Below, piece after piece: positions 50,247 to 59,512 of a stretch of DNA of 64,000 nt. The stretch covers positions 33,077 through 97,076 of the forward strand of contig JAGWWV010000004.1 in the NCBI GenBank assembly GCA_018970175.1, given 5' to 3'. Position 1 is the stretch's first letter, and each line of letters opens with the position of its first letter. The position numbers and the translations under genes are program-made. The stretch comes from Acidobacteriota bacterium. Lineage in GTDB: Bacteria > Actinomycetota > Acidimicrobiia > Acidimicrobiales > Ilumatobacteraceae. The notes beneath the pieces were generated by a model. The model worked only from the letters and a program-made list of their open reading frames with translations, made no database searches and was not told the DNA's origin.

Positions 50247-51845
50247 GTGAGGAGCTGTTTCAAAGTCGCGCGCGTTGCTCTCGTGGCCTTGCTTTTGGTT
50301 CCTGCTTGTGGTGGCTCGCATGGCTCATCTCGGGACCGCAACGTTGGTGTCACCCTGGTCGGTGCGGATTGCTCCAACGCCGGCAAGGTCATCAAGAATC
50401 GGGGAACCTCCTACGTGTGCGCAACTGTGAAGCGCAAGACCTTGGGTGGTGGGGCGCCATCGAAAGGATCGGGGATGCTGTACGGCGTCGCCGCAATCAA
50501 GAACTGGCGATGCGTAAAGCTTGGTTCCACGCGTTATCAGAACGGAATATTGTCGGTGTGCTCGGGTGGGAAGTCATCGAAGTCGCGCAAGTGGGCGCTA
50601 ACGGCGCCGCTTCCAGGATCGATTGCTGTGACACTGGATGCCGCGGCGTCGACCGCGAGCGGTGCACTTGAGAAAGTCGGCGTGACGGTACCCGTGGCTC
50701 TTGCCCTACCACCTGATGCGGGCGGTGGCGGGACGACGCTGGGAGACGGCACGGGTCCAATCGTTGGAACCACGACGACAACAACGCTGCCGTCCGTGTT
50801 CGTCGTAAAATTGGCGCCTGATCAGGTTGAGGCTCCGGCAGCGGAAACGACATCGACGACTCTCCCTGCGACGATGACAACCGTGGCCGAGATGACGACC
50901 ACCCTCGCCGCGTCGCCGACTGCAATCCCATCGCCGACAACTGTGTCGCCGACGACTGTGACGTCGCCGTCGGGTCTGACTGTGTCGCCCACCACGACTG
51001 CGACTGTGCCGCCGACAACTGTGCCGCCGACGACCGTGGCGTCGCCGTCGGGTCTGACTGTGCCGCCCACCTCGACTGCGACTGTGGCGCCGACGACTGT
51101 GGCGTCGCCGTCGGGTCTGACTGTGCCGCCCACCACGACTGCGACTGTGCCACCGACAACTCTGGCGCCGACGACTGTGGCGTCGCCGTCAGGTCTGACT
51201 GTGCCGCCGACGACTTTGCCGCCGACGACTGTGCCGCCCACCATGACTGCGACTTTGCCGCCGACGACTGTGCCGCCCACCACGATTGCGACTGTGCCGC
51301 CGACAACTCTGACGCCGACGACTGCGGCGTCGCCGTCGGGTCTGACTGTGCCGCCGACGACTGTGGCGTCACCGGCGGCCTTGACATGCGCGCAGGGTGG
51401 TGTTTGTCGTGCAGGTGACAAAGGCCCGGCTGGGGGTTTCGTCGTATTGAGCAATTTCGATCTGAGTAGACCCGGCTCCTTGATCGAGGTAGCGCCCGTC
51501 ACGTGGTATTCCTCGACAAACGTCGCCAGCCGCGGAGCCGCAATTGCTGACGGGCTCGTCTTTGGTGGGAAGAGTGACTGGCGTTTGCCAACTTTCTTTG
51601 ATCTCTTGGCAATGCGGAGGGACCGTGCCCAGTTCCGCTGCCCTTCTCAGAAGAGATGTGCTCTTGGTTTTTCGCGCGGGGTCTACCTCGCCGCGAACGA
51701 AGGTCAAGGAGTCAAAGGTCTGAACTTCGGGGGTAATGACCTACTTGCGACGCCGATCACCAACGGAGCCTATGTGCGACCGGTGCGTTATATCGGCCCA
51801 CCGCCGGGCCAAACACTCGTCATTCCTGAGTTGAGGCCCTCATGA
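50247..51845 (+). CDS. lipoprotein with Pro/Thr repeat stalk and DUF1566-like C-terminal domain
   Basis: A 532-residue lipoprotein (lipobox VPAC, Cys21) followed by SRDRNV, a motif shared with the next gene's product. An N-terminal Cys-containing domain has NRGTSYVC and NWRCVKLGSTRYQNG. Residues about 230-375 are a low-complexity stalk of SPSGLTVPPTT-like units. The C-terminal domain has the pattern CAQGGVCRAGDKGPAGGFVV, WRLPTFFDLLAM and YVRPVRYI, like the DUF1566/Lcl domain. It is probably a cell-surface protein of unknown ligand. ATGA overlap with the next gene. Confidence 0.78.
   Translation: MRSCFKVARVALVALLLVPACGGSHGSSRDRNVGVTLVGADCSNAGKVIKNRGTSYVCATVKRKTLGGGAPSKGSGMLYGVAAIKNWRCVKLGSTRYQNGILSVCSGGKSSKSRKWALTAPLPGSIAVTLDAAASTASGALEKVGVTVPVALALPPDAGGGGTTLGDGTGPIVGTTTTTTLPSVFVVKLAPDQVEAPAAETTSTTLPATMTTVAEMTTTLAASPTAIPSPTTVSPTTVTSPSGLTVSPTTTATVPPTTVPPTTVASPSGLTVPPTSTATVAPTTVASPSGLTVPPTTTATVPPTTLAPTTVASPSGLTVPPTTLPPTTVPPTMTATLPPTTVPPTTIATVPPTTLTPTTAASPSGLTVPPTTVASPAALTCAQGGVCRAGDKGPAGGFVVLSNFDLSRPGSLIEVAPVTWYSSTNVASRGAAIADGLVFGGKSDWRLPTFFDLLAMRRDRAQFRCPSQKRCALGFSRGVYLAANEGQGVKGLNFGGNDLLATPITNGAYVRPVRYIGPPPGQTLVIPELRPS
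50938..51375 (+). repeat. degenerate tandem repeat coding for Pro/Thr stalk
   Basis: Irregular tandem units built on GTGCCGCCGACGACTGTG and GCGTCGCCGTCGGGTCTGAC, translating as VPPTTVASPSGLTVPPTT. Unit boundaries vary in steps of three bases, so changes in copy number keep the frame. Confidence 0.75.
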
Positions 51846-54256
51846 GACGGTTGAGGGCGTCCTCTCTCGTGCTAGCGGGTCTCGTCGTGTCGACATTGGT
51901 GAGTTGCTCGTCGTCTGACACGGCCTCCCGCGACCGAAACGTCGAGAGAACTTTGGCGTGTGCGGCGGGCGGGCCATGCGCAGTGGGAGACGTCGGTCCC
52001 GGTGGGGGCATTGTCTTCGTCGGTGCGTCGACCCCTGGAGTCGACATGTGGGAGGCCGCACCCATCAATGGCTGGGGAAACCGTGCCGACGCTGAAGAAC
52101 TTTCCAACGAATTGATGTTCGGCGGCAAGGACGACTGGCAGTTGCCGAGCGCTGACCTGCTGGCGACGCTCTATGAACGGGCCGACGCGTTCGCATGCGC
52201 GGCTGACTCAGATTGCGCGGAGTCATTTTCGCAAGAGGCTTATTGGAGCTCAACCTTATTTGGCGAAGTACCCGACGGTGTCGCGGTGTCATTCGAGTCG
52301 GGCGATGAACTCGTGGACTCCGTGTTGTCCAGCTACCAAATTCGGCCTGTGCGATCTTTTCAGATGCCGACACCCACGCCAACCAGCACATCGTCAACCA
52401 CTACAACGACGACACCGCTGGAATTGGGGGACTTCCAATATCTCGACGTGTCAGGAGTTTCGGCGATGTGCAGCTCCTGGCCCGAAAACGAAGGGCCTGC
52501 GAACGCAATCGACGGCGACGTCGACTCGAAGTACCTCTGTCTTCAGCCTGATGGTGGAATCGGACTTGGTGGCTTGTACTTCAGACTTGCTCGCCCGTCG
52601 CTCGTCGTCGGGGTCGAGGTGACGACGGCGAATGACTGCAGGAGGAGGGACCCACGTGGGATGCAATTCTCCGTTGCGGAGAGCAATTTAGGCCCGTGGA
52701 TCGACGTTGGCTCGACGGACCTTGACTTGCCCGATGATCGAGGAATTAGTTTCGGGGTGCAGTACCTTGACCCAGCGATTGTCGTAATTGAGCCTCGGGA
52801 GTGGGTGCGGCTGACGGTCACTTCGCGAAGGGAGACCTCGGACAACTGTTGGTGGGATCAAGGTCAGCCTTTCCAGTTTTCGGAGATCAAGTTGTACGGG
52901 CAATCGGTCGTTAGCTCCGCACAGGGCCCTCCGGCACCAACGACGACGACGTCATCGACGACTACGTCCACGACGACGACGGTGCCGCGTACCACGACGA
53001 CGTCATCGACGACCACGTCCACGACGACGACGGTGCCGCGTACCACGACGACGTCATCGACGACCACGTCCACGACGACGACGGTGCCGCGTACCACGAC
53101 GACGTCATCGACGACTACGTCCACGACGACGACAACGACGACCGTACCTCCGCCGCCACGCGACGAAACTGAATGTCGTCGCGGTGGACTGTGCAGTCTG
53201 GGAGATGTCGGGCCGGGTGGCGGAACGGTCTTCTATGCAGCGTCTTCTGTTCAACCCTGGGGCCAGTACCTCGAAATTGCGCCGCAGAACTGGAACGGAG
53301 ATTCCGGTCCGTGGCACGGGATATGTTCGAAGAGATCGGGTATCACGGGCGCATTCGTGAACACGATTGGCGGAGGAAAAGCGAACACTGAGATCATCAA
53401 GCAGCAGTGCCCGTTGGACGTTTCCACTTACTGTTATTGGTGCGGGTTACGGCCTTCGATGTATCGCGGGAAGGGCAAGACGGACTGGTACACCCCGTCC
53501 ATCGCCGAGGTTCAGGCGTACAGCGCTTATCTTCAAGCGGGCAATCGCTGGGTAGGCGAGTACGGAATGATCTTGACCTCCAATCTCGGTGCGGACTTCG
53601 GACAACTGGTACGCCTCGACAACGGCGGCATCATCAACGTCGGTATTTTCTCGGGCAACTACAGCAACGTCGAACAGAGGCCCATCAGGGCCTTTGCGCC
53701 GAATCTTTCACCTTGTCGCGTCGGTGGAGTGTGCCGTGTCGGCGATACGGGGCCTGGGGGAGGAATCGTCTTCTACGTCGGCGAATTCGTCAATTCTCAA
53801 ACTGGTGAGACGAAATACAACATGGAGTTTGCACCGAATGGTTGGGCGGGTCCGGACCAATTTGATATTTTTTCGGCCTATTGCTCGAGGACATCCGGGT
53901 TGATTGGGGCGTTCTCGACGAGTCTCGGAACTGGTCAACGCAATACTGCGCTTCTCCAGAGCCAGTGCCCCGCGTCAGCATTGGCGGGACCCACCGACAA
54001 AGAGACGAGATACCGAGGAGGCGGCCTGTCCGACTGGTTCATGCCCTCTCAGGCGGAAGCCCAGAAGATCTCGGAGAATGTCGTGCGGAAAGGTGTTTAC
54101 GACCTCGGTTGGAGGTCGGGAGCCATTGCAACTTCGTCGGCAACCTCGGACGGCTACATGTCGGTCGACATGTCGACGGGGACGGCGTCCCAGAGGACAA
54201 TCTTTTCCGGAGCCAACTACGTCATGTCACCTCGGCGGCCGATCAGGTATTTTTGA
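51842..54256 (+). CDS. multidomain lipoprotein: three DUF1566-like domains, a discoidin-like domain and a Thr stalk
   Basis: An 804-residue lipoprotein (lipobox LVSC, Cys22, then SRDRNV). Domain 1 (40-172) has CAVGDVGPGGGIVFVGAS, DDWQLPS, AYWSS and IRPVRSF. Residues 200-353 resemble an F5/8C discoidin domain (NAIDGDVDSKYLC; WVRLTVTSRR; FSEIKLYG). Residues 367-437 are a Thr stalk. Domains 2 and 3 again begin with CSLGDVGPGGGTVFYA and CRVGDTGPGGGIVFYV and end IRAFAP and PIRYF. This is probably a carbohydrate-binding surface protein; the binding target is unknown. Confidence 0.8.
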   Translation: MRRLRASSLVLAGLVVSTLVSCSSSDTASRDRNVERTLACAAGGPCAVGDVGPGGGIVFVGASTPGVDMWEAAPINGWGNRADAEELSNELMFGGKDDWQLPSADLLATLYERADAFACAADSDCAESFSQEAYWSSTLFGEVPDGVAVSFESGDELVDSVLSSYQIRPVRSFQMPTPTPTSTSSTTTTTTPLELGDFQYLDVSGVSAMCSSWPENEGPANAIDGDVDSKYLCLQPDGGIGLGGLYFRLARPSLVVGVEVTTANDCRRRDPRGMQFSVAESNLGPWIDVGSTDLDLPDDRGISFGVQYLDPAIVVIEPREWVRLTVTSRRETSDNCWWDQGQPFQFSEIKLYGQSVVSSAQGPPAPTTTTSSTTTSTTTTVPRTTTTSSTTTSTTTTVPRTTTTSSTTTSTTTTVPRTTTTSSTTTSTTTTTTTVPPPPRDETECRRGGLCSLGDVGPGGGTVFYAASSVQPWGQYLEIAPQNWNGDSGPWHGICSKRSGITGAFVNTIGGGKANTEIIKQQCPLDVSTYCYWCGLRPSMYRGKGKTDWYTPSIAEVQAYSAYLQAGNRWVGEYGMILTSNLGADFGQLVRLDNGGIINVGIFSGNYSNVEQRPIRAFAPNLSPCRVGGVCRVGDTGPGGGIVFYVGEFVNSQTGETKYNMEFAPNGWAGPDQFDIFSAYCSRTSGLIGAFSTSLGTGQRNTALLQSQCPASALAGPTDKETRYRGGGLSDWFMPSQAEAQKISENVVRKGVYDLGWRSGAIATSSATSDGYMSVDMSTGTASQRTIFSGANYVMSPRRPIRYF
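52937..53134 (+). repeat. 51-bp tandem repeat coding for Thr stalk
   Basis: About three and a half nearly exact 51-base units, each encoding TTTTSSTTTSTTTTVPR. The GGTGCCGCG landmark recurs at 52981, 53032 and 53083. Near-identity of units suggests recent in-frame expansion. Confidence 0.85.
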
Positions 54257-54278
54257 GAGTACGTCGCGGTCGCGCGCC

Positions 54279-54284
54279 TAACAT
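54279..54284 (+). promoter_or_regulatory. -10 element of the acyl-CoA ligase gene
   Basis: TAACAT lies six bases before the ATG at 54291, so this ligase can be expressed apart from the lipoprotein gene in front of it. Confidence 0.4.
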
Positions 54285-54290
54285 CGGCGC

Positions 54291-55868
54291 ATGGCAACCC
54301 TCACGAGTGACTTTGCGCAGGCCAAACCAACCGAACACGCCTTGATCGATGAGAACAGATCGGTCACGTGGGCAGCGCTCGATGAGCGGGTGAATCGTTT
54401 GGTGAATGGACTGCGCGCGCGCGGCCTTGCGACCGGTGACACCGTTGCGATCGTCGCCGGCAACCAGTGCGAGTGGTTCGAGCTCGCCCAGGCATGCGCC
54501 CACGGTGGCTGGACGTACGTGCCGGTGAACTGGCACTGGGTGGCCGACGAGTTGGCCTACGTGTTCGCCGACGCGAACGCCAAGGCGGTGTTCGTCGACC
54601 AGCGTTACGAGGCGGCCGTTGCCGAGGCATTGGGTGACCCGCGCGGCGCCGACGTGCAGATCGTGGTGGGGTTGCGCTGCGATGCGACGACGAAGGTGTC
54701 GGCCGACAAGCGGTACGTGCCGTACGAAGACGTGGTTGCGGCAGGTGACCCGTCCGAGCCGGCCGACCAGATGTTGGGCGGGCCGATGTTCTACACCTCG
54801 GGTACGACCGGGCGCCCCAAGGGTGTTCGAGGCGCGCTGTCCGGTGGCATGGCGTTGACACCCGACATCATGAAACTCATCGCGGCGGGCTTCGCCAATT
54901 GGCTGCCGGTTCCCGGCCGCACCCTGCTCTGCGGGCCCTTCTACCACTCGGCCCAGTGGGCGTTTTCCTTCCTGCCGATGGTTGGTGGCTCGTCGGTGGT
55001 GATGCAGCACAAGTACGACTCGGCCGGTGCCCTTCGTCTGATCGATGAACACGGCTGCACCAACGTGCACCTGGTTCCCACGCAGATGAAGCGTCTTCTC
55101 GACCTTCCCGATTCCGTGAAGTCGACGTACGACGGCTCGTCGTTGACGGCTGTGTGGCACGGTGCGGCACCGTGTCCGCCCGCCGTGAAGCGCGGTCTCA
55201 TCGAATGGTGGGGTCCGAAGATCACCGAGTACTACGGAAGCACCGAAGGGTCGATCATCTCGGTCGTGTCGTCCGACGACTGGATGCGCAAGGGTGGAAG
55301 TGTGGGTAAACCACTCGAGACCGTCGACGTGCTCGTGGTTGACGACGCGGGGAATTCGGTGCCGCGGGGTGGCGAGGGAACCCTGTACTTCCGCAACAAG
55401 ATGGGAATGTCGTTCACGTACCACAACGACGAAGAAAAGACGAAGGCCGCGCATCTCGAGCCGGGTGTGTTCACAACAGGCGACGTCGGCTATCTCGACG
55501 ACGAGGGTTTCCTGTGGTTGTCCGACCGCAAGATCGACATGATCATCTCGGGTGGCGTGAACATCTATCCGGCAGAGATCGAGGGTGTGCTCGCCGTTCA
55601 TCCGTCGGTCGACGACGTGGCTGTCATTGGCGTTCCCGACGAGGAATTCGGCGAGAGCGTGAAGGCGCTGGTGCAGGTGGCCGAGGGCGTCGCACCGTCC
55701 GACGCGCTGGCCCAGGAACTGATCGCACACTGCCGCAAGCTTCTCGCCGGGTACAAGGCGCCGCGGTCCGTCGACTTCATCGATGAAATCCCGCGTACGG
55801 GGACCGGAAAGATACAAAAAGCGCCACTGCGTGCGAAGTATTGGGAAGGAAAGTCGCGCAGAATCTAG
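54291..55868 (+). CDS. fatty-acyl-CoA synthetase (AMP-forming)
   Basis: A 525-residue ANL-superfamily ligase. Motifs: MFYTSGTTGRPKGVRGAL, YYGSTEGSIIS, TGDVGYLDDEGFLWLSDR and KIDMIISGGVNIYPAEIE, with the catalytic Lys in PRTGTGKIQKAPLR. It is similar in architecture to the ligase at 19061 but not a close copy. The acyl substrate is not readable. It sits between two genes of the DUF1566-like island, and the next gene starts two bases after its stop, so the two may be cotranscribed by chance of insertion. Confidence 0.9.
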   Translation: MATLTSDFAQAKPTEHALIDENRSVTWAALDERVNRLVNGLRARGLATGDTVAIVAGNQCEWFELAQACAHGGWTYVPVNWHWVADELAYVFADANAKAVFVDQRYEAAVAEALGDPRGADVQIVVGLRCDATTKVSADKRYVPYEDVVAAGDPSEPADQMLGGPMFYTSGTTGRPKGVRGALSGGMALTPDIMKLIAAGFANWLPVPGRTLLCGPFYHSAQWAFSFLPMVGGSSVVMQHKYDSAGALRLIDEHGCTNVHLVPTQMKRLLDLPDSVKSTYDGSSLTAVWHGAAPCPPAVKRGLIEWWGPKITEYYGSTEGSIISVVSSDDWMRKGGSVGKPLETVDVLVVDDAGNSVPRGGEGTLYFRNKMGMSFTYHNDEEKTKAAHLEPGVFTTGDVGYLDDEGFLWLSDRKIDMIISGGVNIYPAEIEGVLAVHPSVDDVAVIGVPDEEFGESVKALVQVAEGVAPSDALAQELIAHCRKLLAGYKAPRSVDFIDEIPRTGTGKIQKAPLRAKYWEGKSRRI

Positions 55869-55870
55869 GT

Positions 55871-57256
55871 GTGAAGAAATTCCTCGCTCTGGGCCTCACC
55901 ATCTCGGCATCGCTGGGTGTCTCGTTGATGGGCTCGCGAGGTGGGCCCGCCGAGTCGATGAGTCTGCCGGTATGCGCGAGTAGCACCTCTCCATGGATTC
56001 CGGGGCCGCTAGCGGACAACAGTCCGATCAGCAACGGAACCTCTGTTTGTGGAGTCGGATCGCGCGGACCGGGCGGCGGGATCATCGTCTACGACGCCGG
56101 TGAGTTGAAGTGGTGGGGGCGCTACATCGAGTTCCGTCGGGTTCTTGCTGTAGCGGGGGTTCCCTGGGCGCCGCGAGGTTCGACGGAACTGCCAATCTAT
56201 GAAGGTGACGCTGCCAGTGTTCAGCGTTTGCGCGTCGATGCGAAGGCAGTTGGTATGGGTGCAACCAACACACGCGCGATCGTTGCCAAATACGGACCAG
56301 GGAGATATGCGGCTTCGATCGTCGACGAATTCCGGGCCGGAGGGCACGACGACTGGTTCCTTCCGTCCAAGGACGAATTGAACCTCGTCTACAACTACCT
56401 TGCCATGACCCAACACCCCGATCAGGTACCCGACGGTCCCGTGTGGTCGTCGACCGAGGCGTGGAAGAACATCGCCTGGTACCAACTCTTCGAAGACGGC
56501 ACGCAATTCAGCGACAGTTACATCCTGGCCTCGAAGGGCGGAAACAAGGGGCGCCCGATCAACATCAAATACCCGGGGACAAGCTTTCCGAGTCGTTCGT
56601 ACCAGATGTACGCCGTGCGTGCATTCCCGAAGGGCACTGGCGAAGTTCCACCGGTTTCGCTTCCCGCGCTGACGGGGAACACGTGCACCAACCAAGGGCC
56701 ATGCTTGGTGGGTGACGTCGGCCCCGCGGGTGGAGTCGTCTTCTACGACGCCGGTACGACCAAGTCATGGGGTCGCTATCTGGAAGTTTCGCCGAAGTCG
56801 GCCGAGGTGATCGGTTGGCCGTGGCGCAAACCGGGTTACGACTACCAGACCGATCTCGTCTACCCGCTCGACGGCGACCTTGCTCGTCTGGCTCGGGTGA
56901 AGTCGAAGGCGATCGGGATGGGAGCTGCGAACACCAGCGCGGTCGTCAAGGCGTACGGCCCCGGTAGGTACGCGGCAAAATACGCCGCGGACTACGCAGT
57001 GAACGGCTACGACGACTGGTTCTTGCCGTCGGCCGACGAACTCGATGTCATGTACAACGTGCTGTACGCGGTCGAAGAACCTCTCAGTCCGTTTGCGCCC
57101 ACGTACTACTGGTCGTCGAGCGAATACGACCTGAAGAACGCATGGACGGTTCTCTTCCGCAGCGGCCAGCGCTTCGACCGAGAGGGTTGGTTCACGGCGA
57201 AGGACACCGGGAAGCCGAACGCGATGCGGGTGCGCCCGATCCGTGCATTCGGTTGA
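55871..57256 (+). CDS. secreted protein with two DUF1566-like domains
   Basis: A 461-residue exported protein (signal peptide FLALGLTISASLGVSLMGS, no lipobox) made of two copies of a 200-residue domain. Each has a Gly-rich opening (CGVGSRGPGGGIIVYDAG; CLVGDVGPAGGVVFYDAG), a WGRYIEFR or WGRYLEVS strand, the segment GMGATNTRAIV or GMGAANTSAVV followed by YGPGRYAA, DDWFLPSKDEL or DDWFLPSADEL, a WSS strand and a VRAFP or IRAFG end. It is the same domain as in the two lipoproteins upstream. Function is unknown; the aromatic motifs suggest ligand binding. Confidence 0.8.
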   Translation: MKKFLALGLTISASLGVSLMGSRGGPAESMSLPVCASSTSPWIPGPLADNSPISNGTSVCGVGSRGPGGGIIVYDAGELKWWGRYIEFRRVLAVAGVPWAPRGSTELPIYEGDAASVQRLRVDAKAVGMGATNTRAIVAKYGPGRYAASIVDEFRAGGHDDWFLPSKDELNLVYNYLAMTQHPDQVPDGPVWSSTEAWKNIAWYQLFEDGTQFSDSYILASKGGNKGRPINIKYPGTSFPSRSYQMYAVRAFPKGTGEVPPVSLPALTGNTCTNQGPCLVGDVGPAGGVVFYDAGTTKSWGRYLEVSPKSAEVIGWPWRKPGYDYQTDLVYPLDGDLARLARVKSKAIGMGAANTSAVVKAYGPGRYAAKYAADYAVNGYDDWFLPSADELDVMYNVLYAVEEPLSPFAPTYYWSSSEYDLKNAWTVLFRSGQRFDREGWFTAKDTGKPNAMRVRPIRAFG

Positions 57257-57261
57257 CCGAG

Positions 57262-58044
57262 TCAGTTGCCGCGCAGCGCTTGCTGCATACGCCATTTCCA
57301 GTAGCGCACGTAGTGGCGCGGCCGGGCCAGGCCCTTCACGGGCTTGCGCGGCGGTCGTGCGCTGCGGTTCAGGCGATACGTGCGCCAGTCGGGAAGTGAA
57401 TCGAGAGGGGCATCGGTGAAGGCGGCAACGAGAGCCGGGATGATTGATCCATCGGCCACCAGCGCTGTGTCGTAGTCGATGATTGTGAAGCGACCGCGGA
57501 AAACGGATCTGTACGCGGCCTCGAGGGCGGCGTAGTCGACCAGCCACGAGTCATCCTCGACGTAGGAGAACGATGTCGGGTCGCTGCTGCGACGGAAGAA
57601 GTCATGCTCGAGGTGCTGTTTCCAACTGGAAAGGAAGCCCTGCGGCGAGCGAAGCGTCAACACGATCTCGGTCGTCGTCGGGTGGAACAACTCGGCGAGC
57701 CGTGCCATCTCCGAGGGCGTGCGAAGAAGACAGAGGGCCTCGCACGACACGACGATCGGCGTGTCGGATGCTTCGATCTGGCCGCGAATGGATGCGCGGA
57801 TCGATTCAGCCCACGTTGTCCACTCGCCGGTGCCTCGTTCGGGGAAGAAACCAAGCGCCATCGCGGGCGTTTGGCGGCCGTCGTCGATGCACGCGGCGGC
57901 GATCTCGCGGGCATCAGGGAAGGCACCGTGGAACCATCGACAGCCGGTGCTCGCCGTGATGACGGCCTCGTTGTCGGAGAACCAACGTTGGAACGATGTC
58001 GTGCCGGTTTTCAGCGTTCCGATGTGGAGGATGACCCGACCCAT
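57262..58044 (-). CDS. sulfotransferase-like protein
   Basis: A 260-residue protein with the 5'-phosphosulfate-binding loop HIGTLKTGTTSFQRWF at residues 7-22 and a distal strand LTLRSPQGFLSSWKQHL that matches the 3'-phosphate loop region (RxPxxxxxS). It is therefore a PAPS-dependent sulfotransferase candidate acting on an envelope or extracellular glycan. It is seven bases downstream of the DUF2079 gene, in the LLM-DUF2079-sulfotransferase operon. Confidence 0.78.
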   Translation of the reverse strand: MGRVILHIGTLKTGTTSFQRWFSDNEAVITASTGCRWFHGAFPDAREIAAACIDDGRQTPAMALGFFPERGTGEWTTWAESIRASIRGQIEASDTPIVVSCEALCLLRTPSEMARLAELFHPTTTEIVLTLRSPQGFLSSWKQHLEHDFFRRSSDPTSFSYVEDDSWLVDYAALEAAYRSVFRGRFTIIDYDTALVADGSIIPALVAAFTDAPLDSLPDWRTYRLNRSARPPRKPVKGLARPRHYVRYWKWRMQQALRGN

Positions 58045-58051
58045 GAAAACC

Positions 58052-59512
58052 TCAGGGCTTCAGACGGCGATATGAGGTGATGCCCGCAACCGTCTGCGGG
58101 TCGCCGTATTCGCCCGATGCCAAGAGCTCTTGCAGCACGGTGGCAGCGGCACCACCCAGGCTGTTGTCGGGAATGACCAGCCACTTGATTTTCGACGGGC
58201 TTTCGAGCAGTGACGGGTCACCGAGGAAGTTGGTACGAACCCACGGGTTGGGGAACGTGTAGATGATTTTGCGCTGACTGGCGTGCGGCACGAACGCGTA
58301 GTGCGCCGACACCGGGTCGTTCGGCCCGACGCGGTCGAGGGCGGCCTTCCAGCCGTCGACCACCTGTTCGCCGTGCGGCCAATAGCCCTTCCGGTACGCG
58401 TTGCCGAAGGGGAGGAGGCTCCATGCGTTGGCTGCAACGCACGACGCGACGAGTGCGATGGACACCGCAAGAACGCCGAGAAGTTTGCTGCGGCGGGCGA
58501 CGAATGCCGCACCCTCGATGGCACCCAGCATCATCGCCGCGACGGGCACCGCTTGGTAGTGGTACATCATCGCCCACGTGAAGTCGGCCGTTGTGAGAAT
58601 GTTGATGAAGATCTGCGGCACGCCCATCAGGATCGTGAGCGGGGCAAGGAAGGGAATGAACCCGAGGGGAGACGACAGTTGGCCCATGTACCCGGTGAAG
58701 TTGTTGTTCGAGAGTCGGTCGAAGAACAGCGCCGGCTCGGAGAGGGAGGTCTTCACCACGTCGAACGGGGTCTGGCCGAGCTCGCCGTAGAGCATGCCGT
58801 ATGCACTTGTTTCCCCTGCGAGCGTGGGGACCATCCACACGCCGAAGACGAGGAAATACAGCGCGGCGACTCCGAGAAGGGCCCCGCCGAACTTCCAGCG
58901 TTTCTTTGCGATGAGGAGAATGCCGATTCCCATCACTGCAAGGGAGATGTCCTCCTTCCACAGCATGGCCGCGAGCAGCCACACGAAGGCGATGATGTTG
59001 CGCCGTCGCACGTCGGCCCCGAATCCCGTCGGTCGGGACGTTGCGTAGTGGTAACCCATCATGAGGAACGGAACCGCGAGTGTTTCGGGGTGCCAGGTTT
59101 CCCACGCGAGGAACGACACGGTGGGCAACAACAGCCAACTGATTCCCAACATGCAGGCCAGGACGTCGTTGCGCAGTCGCTGCTTTGCGATCAGATAAAC
59201 GGGCACCGCACCGAGTGCGAGGGCAACCACCTGGATGACGTTCCACAGATTCGGGCCGCCGCCAAGCCACACCAGCGGCACGAGGAACCAATACATGAAC
59301 ATCGCGTGGTGGCCGAACACCGGCAGGCCGCACACGGTGTTGAACCACTGGCCCTTCGACAACAGCCACAGCGACTGGTCGTGGATTCCGAGGTCGAAGT
59401 CGAACGTGGCGAAAGAGTTGTGGCGGTCGACCACCAGGCGACCGACGATCCAGATCCACGCGAGGACGGCACCGGTCAGGATCGCCGGTGGGAGGACTTT
59501 CGCAGTCTTCAT
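58052..59512 (-). CDS. DUF2079-like multi-pass membrane protein
   Basis: A 486-residue integral membrane protein with about eleven helices. Characteristic stretches are FDLGIHDQSLWLLSKGQWF and GHHAMFMYWFLVPLVWLGG, then WHPETLAVPFLMMGYHYA and a C-terminal soluble part. The Asp in the first loop and the layout resemble GT-C glycosyltransferases, to which DUF2079 is related. It may transfer a sugar from a lipid carrier. ATGA overlap with the LLM gene upstream and seven bases to the sulfotransferase-like gene. Confidence 0.82.
   Translation of the reverse strand: MKTAKVLPPAILTGAVLAWIWIVGRLVVDRHNSFATFDFDLGIHDQSLWLLSKGQWFNTVCGLPVFGHHAMFMYWFLVPLVWLGGGPNLWNVIQVVALALGAVPVYLIAKQRLRNDVLACMLGISWLLLPTVSFLAWETWHPETLAVPFLMMGYHYATSRPTGFGADVRRRNIIAFVWLLAAMLWKEDISLAVMGIGILLIAKKRWKFGGALLGVAALYFLVFGVWMVPTLAGETSAYGMLYGELGQTPFDVVKTSLSEPALFFDRLSNNNFTGYMGQLSSPLGFIPFLAPLTILMGVPQIFINILTTADFTWAMMYHYQAVPVAAMMLGAIEGAAFVARRSKLLGVLAVSIALVASCVAANAWSLLPFGNAYRKGYWPHGEQVVDGWKAALDRVGPNDPVSAHYAFVPHASQRKIIYTFPNPWVRTNFLGDPSLLESPSKIKWLVIPDNSLGGAAATVLQELLASGEYGDPQTVAGITSYRRLKP

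Noticed and set aside
52937..53134. CRISPR array
   Set aside because: The 51-base units are contiguous and in frame, with no spacers and no cas genes; they encode a Thr stalk.
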